From UBA7803 sp040219135 (lineage in GTDB: Bacteria > Pseudomonadota > Gammaproteobacteria > Pseudomonadales > Azotimanducaceae), in the NCBI GenBank assembly GCA_040219135.1, contig JAVJTA010000005.1, positions 434,001 to 498,000 on the forward strand: a stretch of DNA of 64,000 nt, given 5' to 3'. Numbering within the stretch: position 1 is the stretch's first letter; each line of letters begins with the position of its first letter. Under the pieces are notes generated by a model. That model was not told the origin of the DNA and did not search any database. It saw nothing but the letters and a program-made list of their open reading frames with translations. A program made the translations under genes and the position numbers. Below, in pieces: positions 9,750 through 18,314 of the stretch.

Positions 9750-9770
9750 ATCGCCGCGGCCCGGCCGCCG

Positions 9771-10490
9771 CTACGCCCAACCCCAGCCATGGCGGACGGC
9801 CGCGAGAACCGCCAGCGGCGCGGTCTCGCCGCGCAGAACGAGGGTACCCAGACCATGGCGGCGGGCGCCGTTCGCCAGCGCCGCCTGACGCTCGGGCTCG
9901 CTCCAGCCGCCTTCCGGCCCCACCAGCACCCCGAGCGCCGCACGCGGTAGCGTCAGCGGCAGAGCGTCGGCGCCGGGATCGAGCAGAATCAGCTGCGCCT
10001 GGGGCGGCGCGTCGAAGAATGCGGCCACAGTGCGCACCTCGTGGAGCCGCGGCAGATGCAGCGCCCCGCACTGCTCGGCGGCGCTTTCGATCACCCGCTG
10101 CCAGTGCTGACGTCGGCGCGCCAGGCGCTCTGCGGCGTCGGGCACGTTGCTGCGTTCGGCCAGCACCGGCCACAGGTCGGTGGCCCCGAGCTCGGTGGCT
10201 TTCTGCACCACCTGGTCCATGGCGGCCCCCTTGAGCAGGCCCTGAACCAGATGCAGAGCGGGCTCCGGCGCTGGCTCGTCGGCCAGCCGTTCGACCAGGG
10301 TGAGCGCGCTGGAGTGCCCGCCGCCGTCTTCGATCCGGGCCCGCCAGGCGTGGCCGATCCCGTCGAAGCACTCGATCTCGGCGCCGCGGCGCAGCCGCAG
10401 CACCCGGGTCAGATAGTGGGCACGGTCGCGTTCCAGAGTCAGGGTCTGGCCCGACTCGAGAGGCGGCGGGTGGTACAGGCGGTGTTTCAC
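9771..10490 (-). CDS. rsmE: 16S rRNA m3U1498 methyltransferase RsmE
   Basis: A 239-residue SPOUT-class methyltransferase that methylates U1498 of 16S rRNA with SAM. It has an N-terminal PUA-like domain (about 1-70) and a C-terminal knot domain with the SAM-binding loops LVGPEGGWSEPE and LGTLVLRGETA near the C-terminus. Length equals the family norm. It converges on chpC (21 bp apart) and is the last gene of a minus-strand run with metF and metK; a SAM-using enzyme downstream of the SAM synthase gene may be coincidental. Confidence 0.93.
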   Translation of the reverse strand: MKHRLYHPPPLESGQTLTLERDRAHYLTRVLRLRRGAEIECFDGIGHAWRARIEDGGGHSSALTLVERLADEPAPEPALHLVQGLLKGAAMDQVVQKATELGATDLWPVLAERSNVPDAAERLARRRQHWQRVIESAAEQCGALHLPRLHEVRTVAAFFDAPPQAQLILLDPGADALPLTLPRAALGVLVGPEGGWSEPERQAALANGARRHGLGTLVLRGETAPLAVLAAVRHGWGWA

Positions 10491-10523
10491 GTCACAGCAG
10501 GCGGGTCGCCGGGGCCCGGCGCG

Positions 10524-11402
10524 TCAGGCGGAATCCCCGGCCGGCTGGTCGAGGCCCAGGTTGCGGCAGATGGCCAGGCTCGCGCCCCAGCGGTTCAGGG
10601 TGTAGAAGTGCAGGCCCGGCACGCCGGCGGCGAGCAGGTCCTCGCACAGACGGGTCACGGTCTCCACGCCGAACTCGCGCAGCGCGGGCTCGTCGTCTTT
10701 GAGCGACTCGAGGCGCTTGCCCAGCCACCGCGGCACGTCGGCCCCGCACTTCTCGGAGAAGCGGATGATGCCGTCGAAGTTGGTGACCGGCATGATCCCC
10801 GGCACGATGGGCACGCCGATTCCGGCGGCCGCGCAGCGCTCGCGGAAGTCGTAGAACGCGTAAGGGTTGTAGAAGTACTGGGTGATGGCGGAGTCGGCGC
10901 CCGCCGCCACCTTGCGGCGGAAGTATTCCAGGTCCTGCTCGGGGCTGCGGCCGTCCGGGTGGACCTCCGGATAGGCCGCCACCTCGACGTGGAAATGGCC
11001 GCCGGAGTGTTCGCGGATCCAGCCGACCAGCGCTTCGGCGTTGTTGGCGAAGCGGGTGCGACCGGTCCCGGACGGCACGTCACCGCGGAGCGCGACGATC
11101 CGTTTCACGCCCATGGCCTGGTAGCCGTCGAGAAGGGTGAACACCTCGGCCCGGGTGTCGCTGCCGATGGACAGATGCGGCGCGGCCTGCAGATTCATCG
11201 CCAGCAGCTGGCGCACGGTCTCCCGGGTGCCGTCGCGGGTGGAGCCACCGGCGCCGTAGGTGCATGAGAAAAACGCCGGCTGCAGCTGGGCAAGCTTCTC
11301 CGCGACCCGCCCGAGGCTGTCCTGGCCACCGTCGCTGCGCGGCGGGAAGAACTCGAAGCTCAGTCGAGGCCGGGTCCGGGGCGCGGCGGCGGCATCGGTC
11401 AT
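10524..11402 (-). CDS. metF: Methylenetetrahydrofolate reductase MetF
   Basis: A 292-residue FAD-dependent TIM-barrel enzyme reducing 5,10-methylene-THF to 5-methyl-THF for methionine synthesis. The start LSFEFFPPRSD is diagnostic (E. coli MetF: FEFFPPR), and YGAGGSTRDGT, the ALRGD loop and QYFYNPYAFYDF match the family. Length agrees with bacterial MetF. It sits between metK and rsmE, so methyl-group synthesis and SAM synthesis are adjacent and co-oriented (52 bp from metK). Confidence 0.96.
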   Translation of the reverse strand: MTDAAAAPRTRPRLSFEFFPPRSDGGQDSLGRVAEKLAQLQPAFFSCTYGAGGSTRDGTRETVRQLLAMNLQAAPHLSIGSDTRAEVFTLLDGYQAMGVKRIVALRGDVPSGTGRTRFANNAEALVGWIREHSGGHFHVEVAAYPEVHPDGRSPEQDLEYFRRKVAAGADSAITQYFYNPYAFYDFRERCAAAGIGVPIVPGIMPVTNFDGIIRFSEKCGADVPRWLGKRLESLKDDEPALREFGVETVTRLCEDLLAAGVPGLHFYTLNRWGASLAICRNLGLDQPAGDSA

Positions 11403-11454
11403 GGCGAATCTCTCCAGGTTCCCGGCCGGCGGCGCGGGGCTCGGCGCCCGCGGC

Positions 11455-12609
11455 TCAGAGTGCCGCCGCCAGGGCCTCCGCCTTGTCGGTGCGTTCCCAG
11501 GTGAAGGCTTCCTCGGTCCGTCCGAAATGGCCGTACGCGGCGGTGCCCCGATAAATCGGCCGCTTCAGGTCGAGCATGTCGATGAGGCCTTTGGGGCGCA
11601 AATCGAAATGCTCACGCACCAGTTGAACGATTTTCTCGTCCGCCAGCTTGCCGGTACCGAAGGTATTGACGCTGATGGAGGTGGGCTCGGCCACGCCGAT
11701 GGCGTAGCTCACCTGAATCTCGCACTTGTCCGCCAGCCCCGCGGCGACGATGTTCTTCGCCACGTAGCGGCCGGCGTAGGCGGCCGAGCGGTCGACCTTG
11801 GACGGGTCCTTGCCGGAAAACGCACCGCCGCCGTGCCGCGCCATGCCGCCGTAGGTGTCGACGATGATCTTGCGGCCGGTGAGTCCGCAGTCGCCCACCG
11901 GTCCGCCGATGATGAACTGGCCGGTGGGGTTGATGAGCACCTTGGTCCGACTGGAGATCCAGTTGCTCGGGATCACCGGCTTGATGATCTCGTCCATCAC
12001 CGCGTCGTGCAGGTCCTTCTGGCTGATCCCCGGGTCGTGCTGGGTAGACAGCACCACGGCGTCCACGCCCACAGGCTGGCCGCTCGAGTCGTAGGTGAAG
12101 CTGAGCTGGCTCTTCGCGTCCGGGCGCAGGAACTTGAGCTGGGTTCGGCGCACCTCGGCCTGGCGTTTGACCAGGCGGTGGGCGTAGGTGATCGGCGCCG
12201 GCATGAGCACGTCGGTCTCGTTGCTGGCGTAGCCGAACATCAGACCCTGGTCGCCGGCGCCCTGTTCGTGATCCTGGGCCTCGTCCACGCCCATGGCGAT
12301 GTCGGCCGACTGGCGCCCCATGGCGTTGATCACGGCGCAGTCCTCCGGGTCGAACCCGAGTTCCAGGGAGGCGTAGCCGATGTCGCGAACCACCTGGCGC
12401 ACCAGCGCATCGAGGTTGATTTCGGCTTTCGAGCGGAACTCGCCGGCGATGACCACGATACCGGTCTTGATCAGGGTTTCGCAGGCGACCCGGGACTCCG
12501 GATCCTGCTCGAGCATGGCGTCGAGAACGGCGTCGGAGATCTGGTCGGCCATCTTGTCGGGGTGGCCCTCCGACACGGATTCGGAGGTGAAAAGGCTGTA
12601 GTCGCTCAT
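11455..12609 (-). CDS. metK: S-adenosylmethionine synthase MetK
   Basis: A 384-residue enzyme making SAM from ATP and methionine. Motifs are SEGHPDKMADQISDAVLD near the N-terminus, the GGGAFSGKDPSKVDRS P-loop-like segment and DKCEIQVSYAIGVAEP. The length equals E. coli MetK when translation starts at the ATG ending at 12609 (MSDYSLFTSES). An upstream in-frame ATG exists, but the extra 36 residues have no family support and would run through the promoter. It is divergent from tkt across 153 bp with a -10-like box on each side. Confidence 0.97.
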   Translation of the reverse strand: MSDYSLFTSESVSEGHPDKMADQISDAVLDAMLEQDPESRVACETLIKTGIVVIAGEFRSKAEINLDALVRQVVRDIGYASLELGFDPEDCAVINAMGRQSADIAMGVDEAQDHEQGAGDQGLMFGYASNETDVLMPAPITYAHRLVKRQAEVRRTQLKFLRPDAKSQLSFTYDSSGQPVGVDAVVLSTQHDPGISQKDLHDAVMDEIIKPVIPSNWISSRTKVLINPTGQFIIGGPVGDCGLTGRKIIVDTYGGMARHGGGAFSGKDPSKVDRSAAYAGRYVAKNIVAAGLADKCEIQVSYAIGVAEPTSISVNTFGTGKLADEKIVQLVREHFDLRPKGLIDMLDLKRPIYRGTAAYGHFGRTEEAFTWERTDKAEALAAAL

Positions 12610-12653
12610 CGGGGATTGGCTTCCTGTCTGCGGCCTGGAACCGGAAAGGGCGG

Positions 12654-12725
12654 GATTGTAACCCAGCGCGAGGTGCTCGCGGGCCAGTGCCTTGTAGCCC
12701 CGGCCCGCCTCAGCCAATTACAATC
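12654..12725. promoter_or_regulatory. Mirror-image divergent promoter region metK/tkt
   Basis: A perfect 8-bp inverted repeat, GATTGTAA (12654-12661) and TTACAATC (12718-12725), lies symmetrically in the gap. Each arm supplies a TACAAT -10-like hexamer facing outward: about 45 nt before metK on the minus strand and about 38 nt before tkt on the plus strand. No convincing -35 hexamers were found (a TTGTAG at 12692 is 21 bp away, too far). The arms could also be a regulator half-site pair. Confidence 0.4.
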
Positions 12726-12762
12726 AGCCACCCCCGAGCCACCAGCTGAATCAAGGGAAACC

Positions 12763-14760
12763 ATGTCATCCAGAATCGACCGGGCGAATGCCATCCGCGT
12801 GCTTTCCATGGACGCGGTGCAGGCCGCCAACTCCGGTCACCCCGGCGCGCCCATGGGGCTGGCGGACGTGGCCGAGGTGCTGTGGCGCGAGGTGCTCCGG
12901 CACAACCCGGCGGATCCGCGCTGGCTCGACCGGGATCGGTTCGTGCTGTCCAACGGCCACGGCTCGATGCTGCTGTACTCGGTGCTCCACCTCACCGGCT
13001 ACGCTGTCTCCATCGACGACATCCGCGCCTTCCGCCAGCTGCATTCGCCCACCGCCGGTCACCCTGAGTACGGCGAGTGCCCCGGCGTGGAAACCACCAC
13101 GGGCCCCCTCGGCCAGGGCTTAGCAAACGCCGTGGGCATGGCGCTCAGCGAACGGCTGCTGGCGCAGACCTTCAATCGCGACGGCTTCCCGGTGGTCGAC
13201 CACCGCACCTGGGTGATCGCCGGCGACGGTTGCCTGATGGAGGGGGTCTCGCACGAGGCCGCCTCGCTCGCCGGCACCCTCAAGCTCGGCAAGCTGGTGT
13301 GCATCTACGACGACAACGGCATTTCCATCGACGGCGCGGTGGACGGCTGGTTCACCGAAGACGTCGCCGCGCGTTTCGAGGCCTACGGCTGGCGGGTGAT
13401 CCGCGACGTCGACGGCCACGACGGCGACGCGGTGGCCCGGGCGCTGGCCGATGCCGGCGGGCAGGACGAGCGGCCGACGCTGATCTGCGCGAACACGGTG
13501 ATCGGCCGGGGCGCGCCGCACAAGCAGGGCACCGCCGATGTCCACGGCGCGGCCCTCGGCGCCGAGGAGGTCGCGGCCACCCGTAATGCCCTGAACTGGG
13601 GCTCGGCGCCGTTCGAGATTCCCGAGCATCTCTACCAGGACTGGGACGCTCGGCCCCGCGGCCGGCAGCTGCAGCAGGACTGGGAGGCACTGTTCGACCG
13701 CTACCGGGCCGAGTACCCTGAGCTTGCCGCGGAGCTGACCCGGCGCATGGCGTGGGAGCTGCCGGAGGGCTGGGCGGAGCCCATCCGTGCCCTGGCGCGG
13801 GACGCCCAGGCCGCCATGGAGCCGCTGGAAACCCGCAAGTCTTCGCAGCGCTGCATCGGCGCTCTGGCCGAAACCCTGCCGGAGCTGTTCGGCGGCTCCG
13901 CCGACCTCACCGGATCCAACGGCACCCGCTGGAAGGGCGCATCGGAGCGTCAGTACCTCAGCTTCGGCGTGCGCGAATTCGCCATGACCGCGATCAGCAA
14001 CGGCATGGTGCTGCACGGTGGACTGCGGCCGTTCACCGGCACGTTCCTGGTGTTCATGGAGTACGCGCGCAACGCCGTGCGTCTCGCCGCGCTGATGAAG
14101 ATTCCCAACGTGTTCGTCTACACCCACGATTCCGTCGCGCTCGGCGAGGACGGACCCACCCACCAGCCGGTGGAGCAGCTCACGAACCTGCGCACCACGC
14201 CCGGTCTGTCGGTGTGGCGGCCCTGCGACACGGTGGAGAGCGCCGTGGCCTGGGAGCATGCGATTGCCAACACCCACGGACCGTCGGCGCTGATCTTCAC
14301 CCGCCAGAAGACCGACCTGCAGCCGCGGGAAGACGCCGCCTTTGGCGCCATCCGGCGGGGCGGCTACGTGCTGCGTCCGGAACGGCGCTCCGGCAGCCCG
14401 GATGCCGTGGTCATCGCCACCGGCTCCGAGGTGAGCCTGGCCATGGCGGCCGCCGAGCGGCTCGCCGGCGATCTGGACGTGCGCGTTGTGTCGATGCCTT
14501 CGACGGACGTGTTTCTCGCTCAGCCCCGGGATTATCGCGACGCGGTGCTGCCGCCGGCACTGCGCGCCCGGGTGGCGGTGGAGGCCGGACACCCCGATTA
14601 CTGGTGCAAGTTCGTCGGGCTCGACGGCGCGGTGGTGGGCATCGACCGGTTCGGCCTGTCGGCCCCGGGCGAGGTGGCCATGGAGACCCTGGGAATGACG
14701 GTCGACCACGTGGTCACCGCGGTGCGCGATACCGTCAAGCACGCGGCGGCAACCCGTTAA
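12763..14760 (+). CDS. tkt: Transketolase
   Basis: A 665-residue thiamine-diphosphate enzyme of the pentose phosphate pathway, transferring two-carbon ketol units. N-terminal SGHPGAPMGLAD, the ThDP-Mg motif starting GDGCLMEGVSHEA and ending in DDN, the central pyrimidine-domain ENGAD-type region and the C-terminal domain are all in order; length matches E. coli TktA. ATG 12763 (MSSRIDRANAIRVLSMDAVQAA) is chosen; the open frame continues far upstream only as an antisense shadow of metK. It is followed after 11 bp by pgk. Confidence 0.96.
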   Translation: MSSRIDRANAIRVLSMDAVQAANSGHPGAPMGLADVAEVLWREVLRHNPADPRWLDRDRFVLSNGHGSMLLYSVLHLTGYAVSIDDIRAFRQLHSPTAGHPEYGECPGVETTTGPLGQGLANAVGMALSERLLAQTFNRDGFPVVDHRTWVIAGDGCLMEGVSHEAASLAGTLKLGKLVCIYDDNGISIDGAVDGWFTEDVAARFEAYGWRVIRDVDGHDGDAVARALADAGGQDERPTLICANTVIGRGAPHKQGTADVHGAALGAEEVAATRNALNWGSAPFEIPEHLYQDWDARPRGRQLQQDWEALFDRYRAEYPELAAELTRRMAWELPEGWAEPIRALARDAQAAMEPLETRKSSQRCIGALAETLPELFGGSADLTGSNGTRWKGASERQYLSFGVREFAMTAISNGMVLHGGLRPFTGTFLVFMEYARNAVRLAALMKIPNVFVYTHDSVALGEDGPTHQPVEQLTNLRTTPGLSVWRPCDTVESAVAWEHAIANTHGPSALIFTRQKTDLQPREDAAFGAIRRGGYVLRPERRSGSPDAVVIATGSEVSLAMAAAERLAGDLDVRVVSMPSTDVFLAQPRDYRDAVLPPALRARVAVEAGHPDYWCKFVGLDGAVVGIDRFGLSAPGEVAMETLGMTVDHVVTAVRDTVKHAAATR

Positions 14761-14771
14761 GGAGACATTCG

Positions 14772-15953
14772 ATGGTGGCACAGCGGCAACCGCGCAAGGC
14801 CATGGCGGATCTGGACCTGAAAGGCAAACGGGTGCTGATCCGCGAGGATCTCAACGTACCCATCAAGAACGGTGTGGTCACCAGCGATGCGCGTATCCGG
14901 GCTGCAGTGCCGACCCTGCGTGCGGCCATCGATGCCGGGGCGGCGGTGCTGGTGATGTCGCACCTGGGCCGTCCGGAAGAGGGTCACTTCGACGCGCAGT
15001 TTTCGCTGGCGCCGGTGGCGGCTCGCCTCGGTGAGCTGCTTGGACGGCCGGTGCCGGTGATCGGCGACTGGCGCACCACGGGTGCCGCGATCCGTCCGGG
15101 TGAAATTGCCCTGCTCGAGAACGTCCGCTTCCTCGAGGGCGAGAGCGAAGACGCGGATGCGCTCGCCCGGCAGCTTGCGGCCCTGTGTGACGTCTTCGTC
15201 ATGGATGCGTTCGCCACCGCCCACCGCGCCCAGGCCTCTACCCACGGCGTGGCGAAGTTCGCCCCGGTGGCCTGTGCCGGACCGCTGCTGGCCGCGGAAC
15301 TCACTGCCCTGGAACAGGCCCTGGCGGAGCCGCGGCGGCCGCTGGTCGCCATCGTCGGCGGCGCCAAGGTGTCCACCAAGCTCGAGGTGCTCGACGCCCT
15401 CGCGCAGGTGGCGGATCGGATCATCGTTGGCGGCGGCATAGCCAACACGTTCATCGCTGCCGCGGGGCACGAGGTCGGTCGGTCCCTCTACGAGGCCGAT
15501 CTGCTCGAGGCCGCCCGGCGCATCGCGGCGAAGGTGGAGGTGCCGCTGCCGGTCGACGTCATGGTCGGACGGCGATTCGCCGAGCGCGAGCCCGCGGTCC
15601 TGAAGCTGCTCGACGAGGTGTCCGCGGACGACATGATCTTCGACATCGGCCCGGAAACCGCGCGACGCTGGGCGGCCGGGCTGAGCGATGCCGGGACCAT
15701 TCTCTGGAATGGTCCGGTGGGGGTGTTCGAGTTCGACCAGTTCGGCGAGGGTACCCGGGTGCTGGCGGAAGCCATTGCCGGCAGCGGGGCGTTCTCCATC
15801 GCCGGTGGCGGGGACACCCTGGCCGCCATCGACAAGTACGGCGTGGCGGACGGCATCTCCTGCATATCCACGGGTGGCGGTGCGTTCCTCGAGTTCGTCG
15901 AAGGCAAGACGCTGCCGGCGGTCGCCGTGCTGGCGAGCCGGGCGGACCGTTAG
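14772..15953 (+). CDS. pgk: Phosphoglycerate kinase
   Basis: A 393-residue glycolytic/gluconeogenic kinase interconverting 1,3-bisphosphoglycerate and 3-phosphoglycerate. Motifs: REDLNVP, VMSHLGRP, LLENVRFLEGE, GGAKVSTKLEVLD, ILWNGPVGVFE and the nucleotide loop GGGDTLAAIDKYG. GGAGAC, 6 bp before ATG 14772, supports that start; a second ATG at 14802 (MADLDLKGKR) is also plausible. Gammaproteobacteria commonly have gap (or epd) between tkt and pgk; here pgk directly follows tkt. Confidence 0.96.
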   Translation: MVAQRQPRKAMADLDLKGKRVLIREDLNVPIKNGVVTSDARIRAAVPTLRAAIDAGAAVLVMSHLGRPEEGHFDAQFSLAPVAARLGELLGRPVPVIGDWRTTGAAIRPGEIALLENVRFLEGESEDADALARQLAALCDVFVMDAFATAHRAQASTHGVAKFAPVACAGPLLAAELTALEQALAEPRRPLVAIVGGAKVSTKLEVLDALAQVADRIIVGGGIANTFIAAAGHEVGRSLYEADLLEAARRIAAKVEVPLPVDVMVGRRFAEREPAVLKLLDEVSADDMIFDIGPETARRWAAGLSDAGTILWNGPVGVFEFDQFGEGTRVLAEAIAGSGAFSIAGGGDTLAAIDKYGVADGISCISTGGGAFLEFVEGKTLPAVAVLASRADR

Positions 15954-15983
15954 CGCGGTGGCGGCCCGGAGGGTTCGAGGGGT

Positions 15984-16994
15984 ATGAAGACCGACCGCGT
16001 CGCGGGCTTCGATCCGACCGCGCTGCGCGCCGGGTTGAAACCGCTGGTGCCCGGCGCGCCGGTGATTCTGACCCCCGAAGAAGACGCCTACCTGCGTCAC
16101 TACGGCATCCACTTCAGTGAGGAGTTTCCCGGCACGGCCTATCGCTTCGGCGCCGTCGAATCGGACCAGCATCGCATCGCCGCGCACCTCTGGGTGCCCG
16201 CCGAGCCGCGCGGCACGGCGGTGGTGATTCACGGCTACTACGACCACACCGGGCTGTACGGTCACCTGATCCGCCATCTCATCGACGGCGGCTTCGCGGT
16301 CGTGTCCTTCGACCTGCCCGGGCACGGTCTGTCCAGCGGCGCGCCCGCGAGCATCGACAGCTTCGATCACTACGTGGATGCGTTCGAGGCCTGCATGCGC
16401 GCGGTGGAGGCGCACATTCCGTGGCCGTGGTTCCTGTTCGGGCAGAGCACGGGCGGCGCCATCGCCATGGAGTGGCTGCTCGGCCGCGGCCACAGCCGGG
16501 ACAGCTCGCCGTTCTCCCGGGTGGTGCTGCTGGCGCCGCTGGTGCGCCCGTATCGCTGGCCGCTGGCGCGGGTGTTGTACGAGGTGGCGCGGCGCTTCGT
16601 ATCGGAAAGACCGCGGACCTTCACCGACAACGCCGAGAACCCGGAGTTCATCGCCTTTCTGCGCGATCGGGATCCGCTGCAGGCGCGCACCCTGCCGGTG
16701 GGCTGGGTCACCGCCATGATGGAATGGCGCCGGCGCTTCGAGGCCTACTCGGCCAGCGACATCGCGCCCCTGGTGATCCAGGGACAGTCGGATACCACGG
16801 TGGACTGGCGCTACAACCTGCGGGTCATCGAGCGGCTGTTCGAGCCGCGCATCTTCTACGTGCCCCAGGCCCGTCACCACCTGGTGAACGAATCCGCCGA
16901 GATCCGTCGGCAGATCTTCCAGGCCATCGACGGCGAGTTGGCGGGCGCCCTGGCAGGCGCCACGGCACGGGCCCCCGCCAAAACCGTCAGTTGA
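15984..16994 (+). CDS. Alpha/beta hydrolase (serine aminopeptidase S33 / lysophospholipase-like)
   Basis: A 336-residue alpha/beta-hydrolase of the Hydrolase_4 type. The oxyanion region is VVIHGYYDHTG and the nucleophile elbow GQSTGG carries S155. The likely acid is the Asp in GQSDTTVD and the catalytic His is in ARHHLVNE. No signal peptide is visible, so it is probably cytoplasmic or peripherally membrane-bound. The substrate is unknown; relatives hydrolyse monoacylglycerols or lysophospholipids. It is 30 bp after pgk and its last 8 bp overlap a convergent gene. Confidence 0.82.
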   Translation: MKTDRVAGFDPTALRAGLKPLVPGAPVILTPEEDAYLRHYGIHFSEEFPGTAYRFGAVESDQHRIAAHLWVPAEPRGTAVVIHGYYDHTGLYGHLIRHLIDGGFAVVSFDLPGHGLSSGAPASIDSFDHYVDAFEACMRAVEAHIPWPWFLFGQSTGGAIAMEWLLGRGHSRDSSPFSRVVLLAPLVRPYRWPLARVLYEVARRFVSERPRTFTDNAENPEFIAFLRDRDPLQARTLPVGWVTAMMEWRRRFEAYSASDIAPLVIQGQSDTTVDWRYNLRVIERLFEPRIFYVPQARHHLVNESAEIRRQIFQAIDGELAGALAGATARAPAKTVS

Positions 16995-18285
16995 GCTCGG
17001 TGAGTGCCTGGTAGCTCAGGGCCATCAGCTCCTGACGCAGCGGCCACGGCGACCCCATGAGCTGGATCATCCCGATGACGTAGAGGTCCTCGACCGGGTC
17101 GATCCAGAAGATCGTACCGGCGGCGCCGCCCCAGGCGTAGGACCCGATCGAACCGACGATTCCCGACGCGGGCACGTCGGTGATCACCGAGAAACCGAGC
17201 CCGAAGCCCATGCCGCCCGTGCCGACGCCGGCCACGGTGGGCTGCTCGCCGGAGCCGCTGGCGGAGACCAGGGCCGGGAGATGGTTCATGGTCATCAGCT
17301 CCACGGTCTTCGGAGACAGAATGCGCCGACCGTCGAGCACGCCGCCGGCGCGCAGCATCTCGCAGAAGCGCGCGTAGTCGGCGGCGGTGGACACCAGGCC
17401 GCCGCCGCCGGAGAACAGGGTGGTGTTCTTGTACAGCGGATACTCGGGAATCGGCAGCACTTCCAGCGCTTCGGCTTCCTGGTCGTAGCGGTGGTTGCCG
17501 CCGAAGCGTGCGTCCTCGGCATCCGGCACCTCGAAGAAGGTGTCGGTCATGCGCAGTGGCTCGAAGATCCGCTGCGCCAGGAACTCGTCGAACGGCTGCC
17601 CGCTGATCCGCTCCACCACGGCCCCGGTCACGTCGACGGCCACGCTGTAGTGCCAGCGCTCGCCGGGCTGGAATTTCAGCGGCAGGCCGGCGAGCGTGCC
17701 GACGAATGCGTCGAGGTCCCGGCTGCGGAAGATGTCGGACTCCTGGTAGAGCTTGTCCACCGGGTCGTTCGGGTCGAATCCGTAGCTGAACCCGGCGGTG
17801 TGGGTGAGCAGCTGCTGCATGGTGATCGGCCGGGCTTTTTCGCGGCTGCCGTCCGGCAGCAGCACTTCGAGATCCTCGAGTTCGGGCAGGAACTTGGAGA
17901 TCGGATCGGAGAGCTGAAAGCGCCCCTCTTCGTAGAGCATCATCGCCGCCACCGCGGTGATGGGTTTGCTCATGGAGTAGATGCGGAACAGGGCGTCGCG
18001 GGTCATGGGCGCGCCGGACTCCAGATCCAGCTTGCCCACCGCGTCGAAGTACACGATCTTGCCGTGGCGGGCCACCAGGGTGACCGCGCCGGCGAGCTTG
18101 CCTTCGTTCACGTAGCGCCGGGTCAATCCGCTGATGCGTTCGAGCCGCTCCGTGGACATCCCGACCCGTTCCGCCTTCGCGGTGGCCAGTTCGGCCGCTG
18201 CGGCGCCGCCGGCGAGCGCCAGCGCGGTGGCGAAGACGATGCCGAGCAGGGCGCGCACGGGCGCTGTGCGATCAGAACGACTCAT
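16987..18285 (-). CDS. Exported serine hydrolase of the beta-lactamase (class C / PBP-like) family
   Basis: A 432-residue protein with an N-terminal signal peptide (positive start, hydrophobic 12-31, cleavage near AAAA-EL) and a beta-lactamase/transpeptidase fold. The SxxK motif is S104-M-S-K107 and the second motif is YSV in WHYSVAVDVTG. The KTG-equivalent is probably in SYAWGGAAGT, as in esterase-type members. This family includes periplasmic esterases and D-aminopeptidases as well as beta-lactamases, so antibiotic hydrolysis should not be assumed. It is convergent with the preceding hydrolase and lies 29 bp downstream of serA on the same strand. Confidence 0.8.
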   Translation of the reverse strand: MSRSDRTAPVRALLGIVFATALALAGGAAAAELATAKAERVGMSTERLERISGLTRRYVNEGKLAGAVTLVARHGKIVYFDAVGKLDLESGAPMTRDALFRIYSMSKPITAVAAMMLYEEGRFQLSDPISKFLPELEDLEVLLPDGSREKARPITMQQLLTHTAGFSYGFDPNDPVDKLYQESDIFRSRDLDAFVGTLAGLPLKFQPGERWHYSVAVDVTGAVVERISGQPFDEFLAQRIFEPLRMTDTFFEVPDAEDARFGGNHRYDQEAEALEVLPIPEYPLYKNTTLFSGGGGLVSTAADYARFCEMLRAGGVLDGRRILSPKTVELMTMNHLPALVSASGSGEQPTVAGVGTGGMGFGLGFSVITDVPASGIVGSIGSYAWGGAAGTIFWIDPVEDLYVIGMIQLMGSPWPLRQELMALSYQALTELN

Positions 18286-18314
18286 GTGGCTCCCCCGCGT
18301 TATTTTGCGGGGGA

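Noticed and set aside
11260..12762. In-frame extension of tkt upstream by 500 codons
   Set aside because: It runs antisense through metK, which is unmistakable. Transketolase homology begins at ATG 12763 and the family length fits that start.
12610..12762. Possible SAM or SAH riboswitch before metK
   Set aside because: The predicted metK leader is only about 45 nt and shows no recognisable aptamer core.
16987..18285. Calling the SxxK hydrolase an antibiotic-resistance beta-lactamase
   Set aside because: The third motif is WGGAAGT-like instead of a clear KTG, and the family is dominated by esterases and peptidases; sequence alone does not support resistance.
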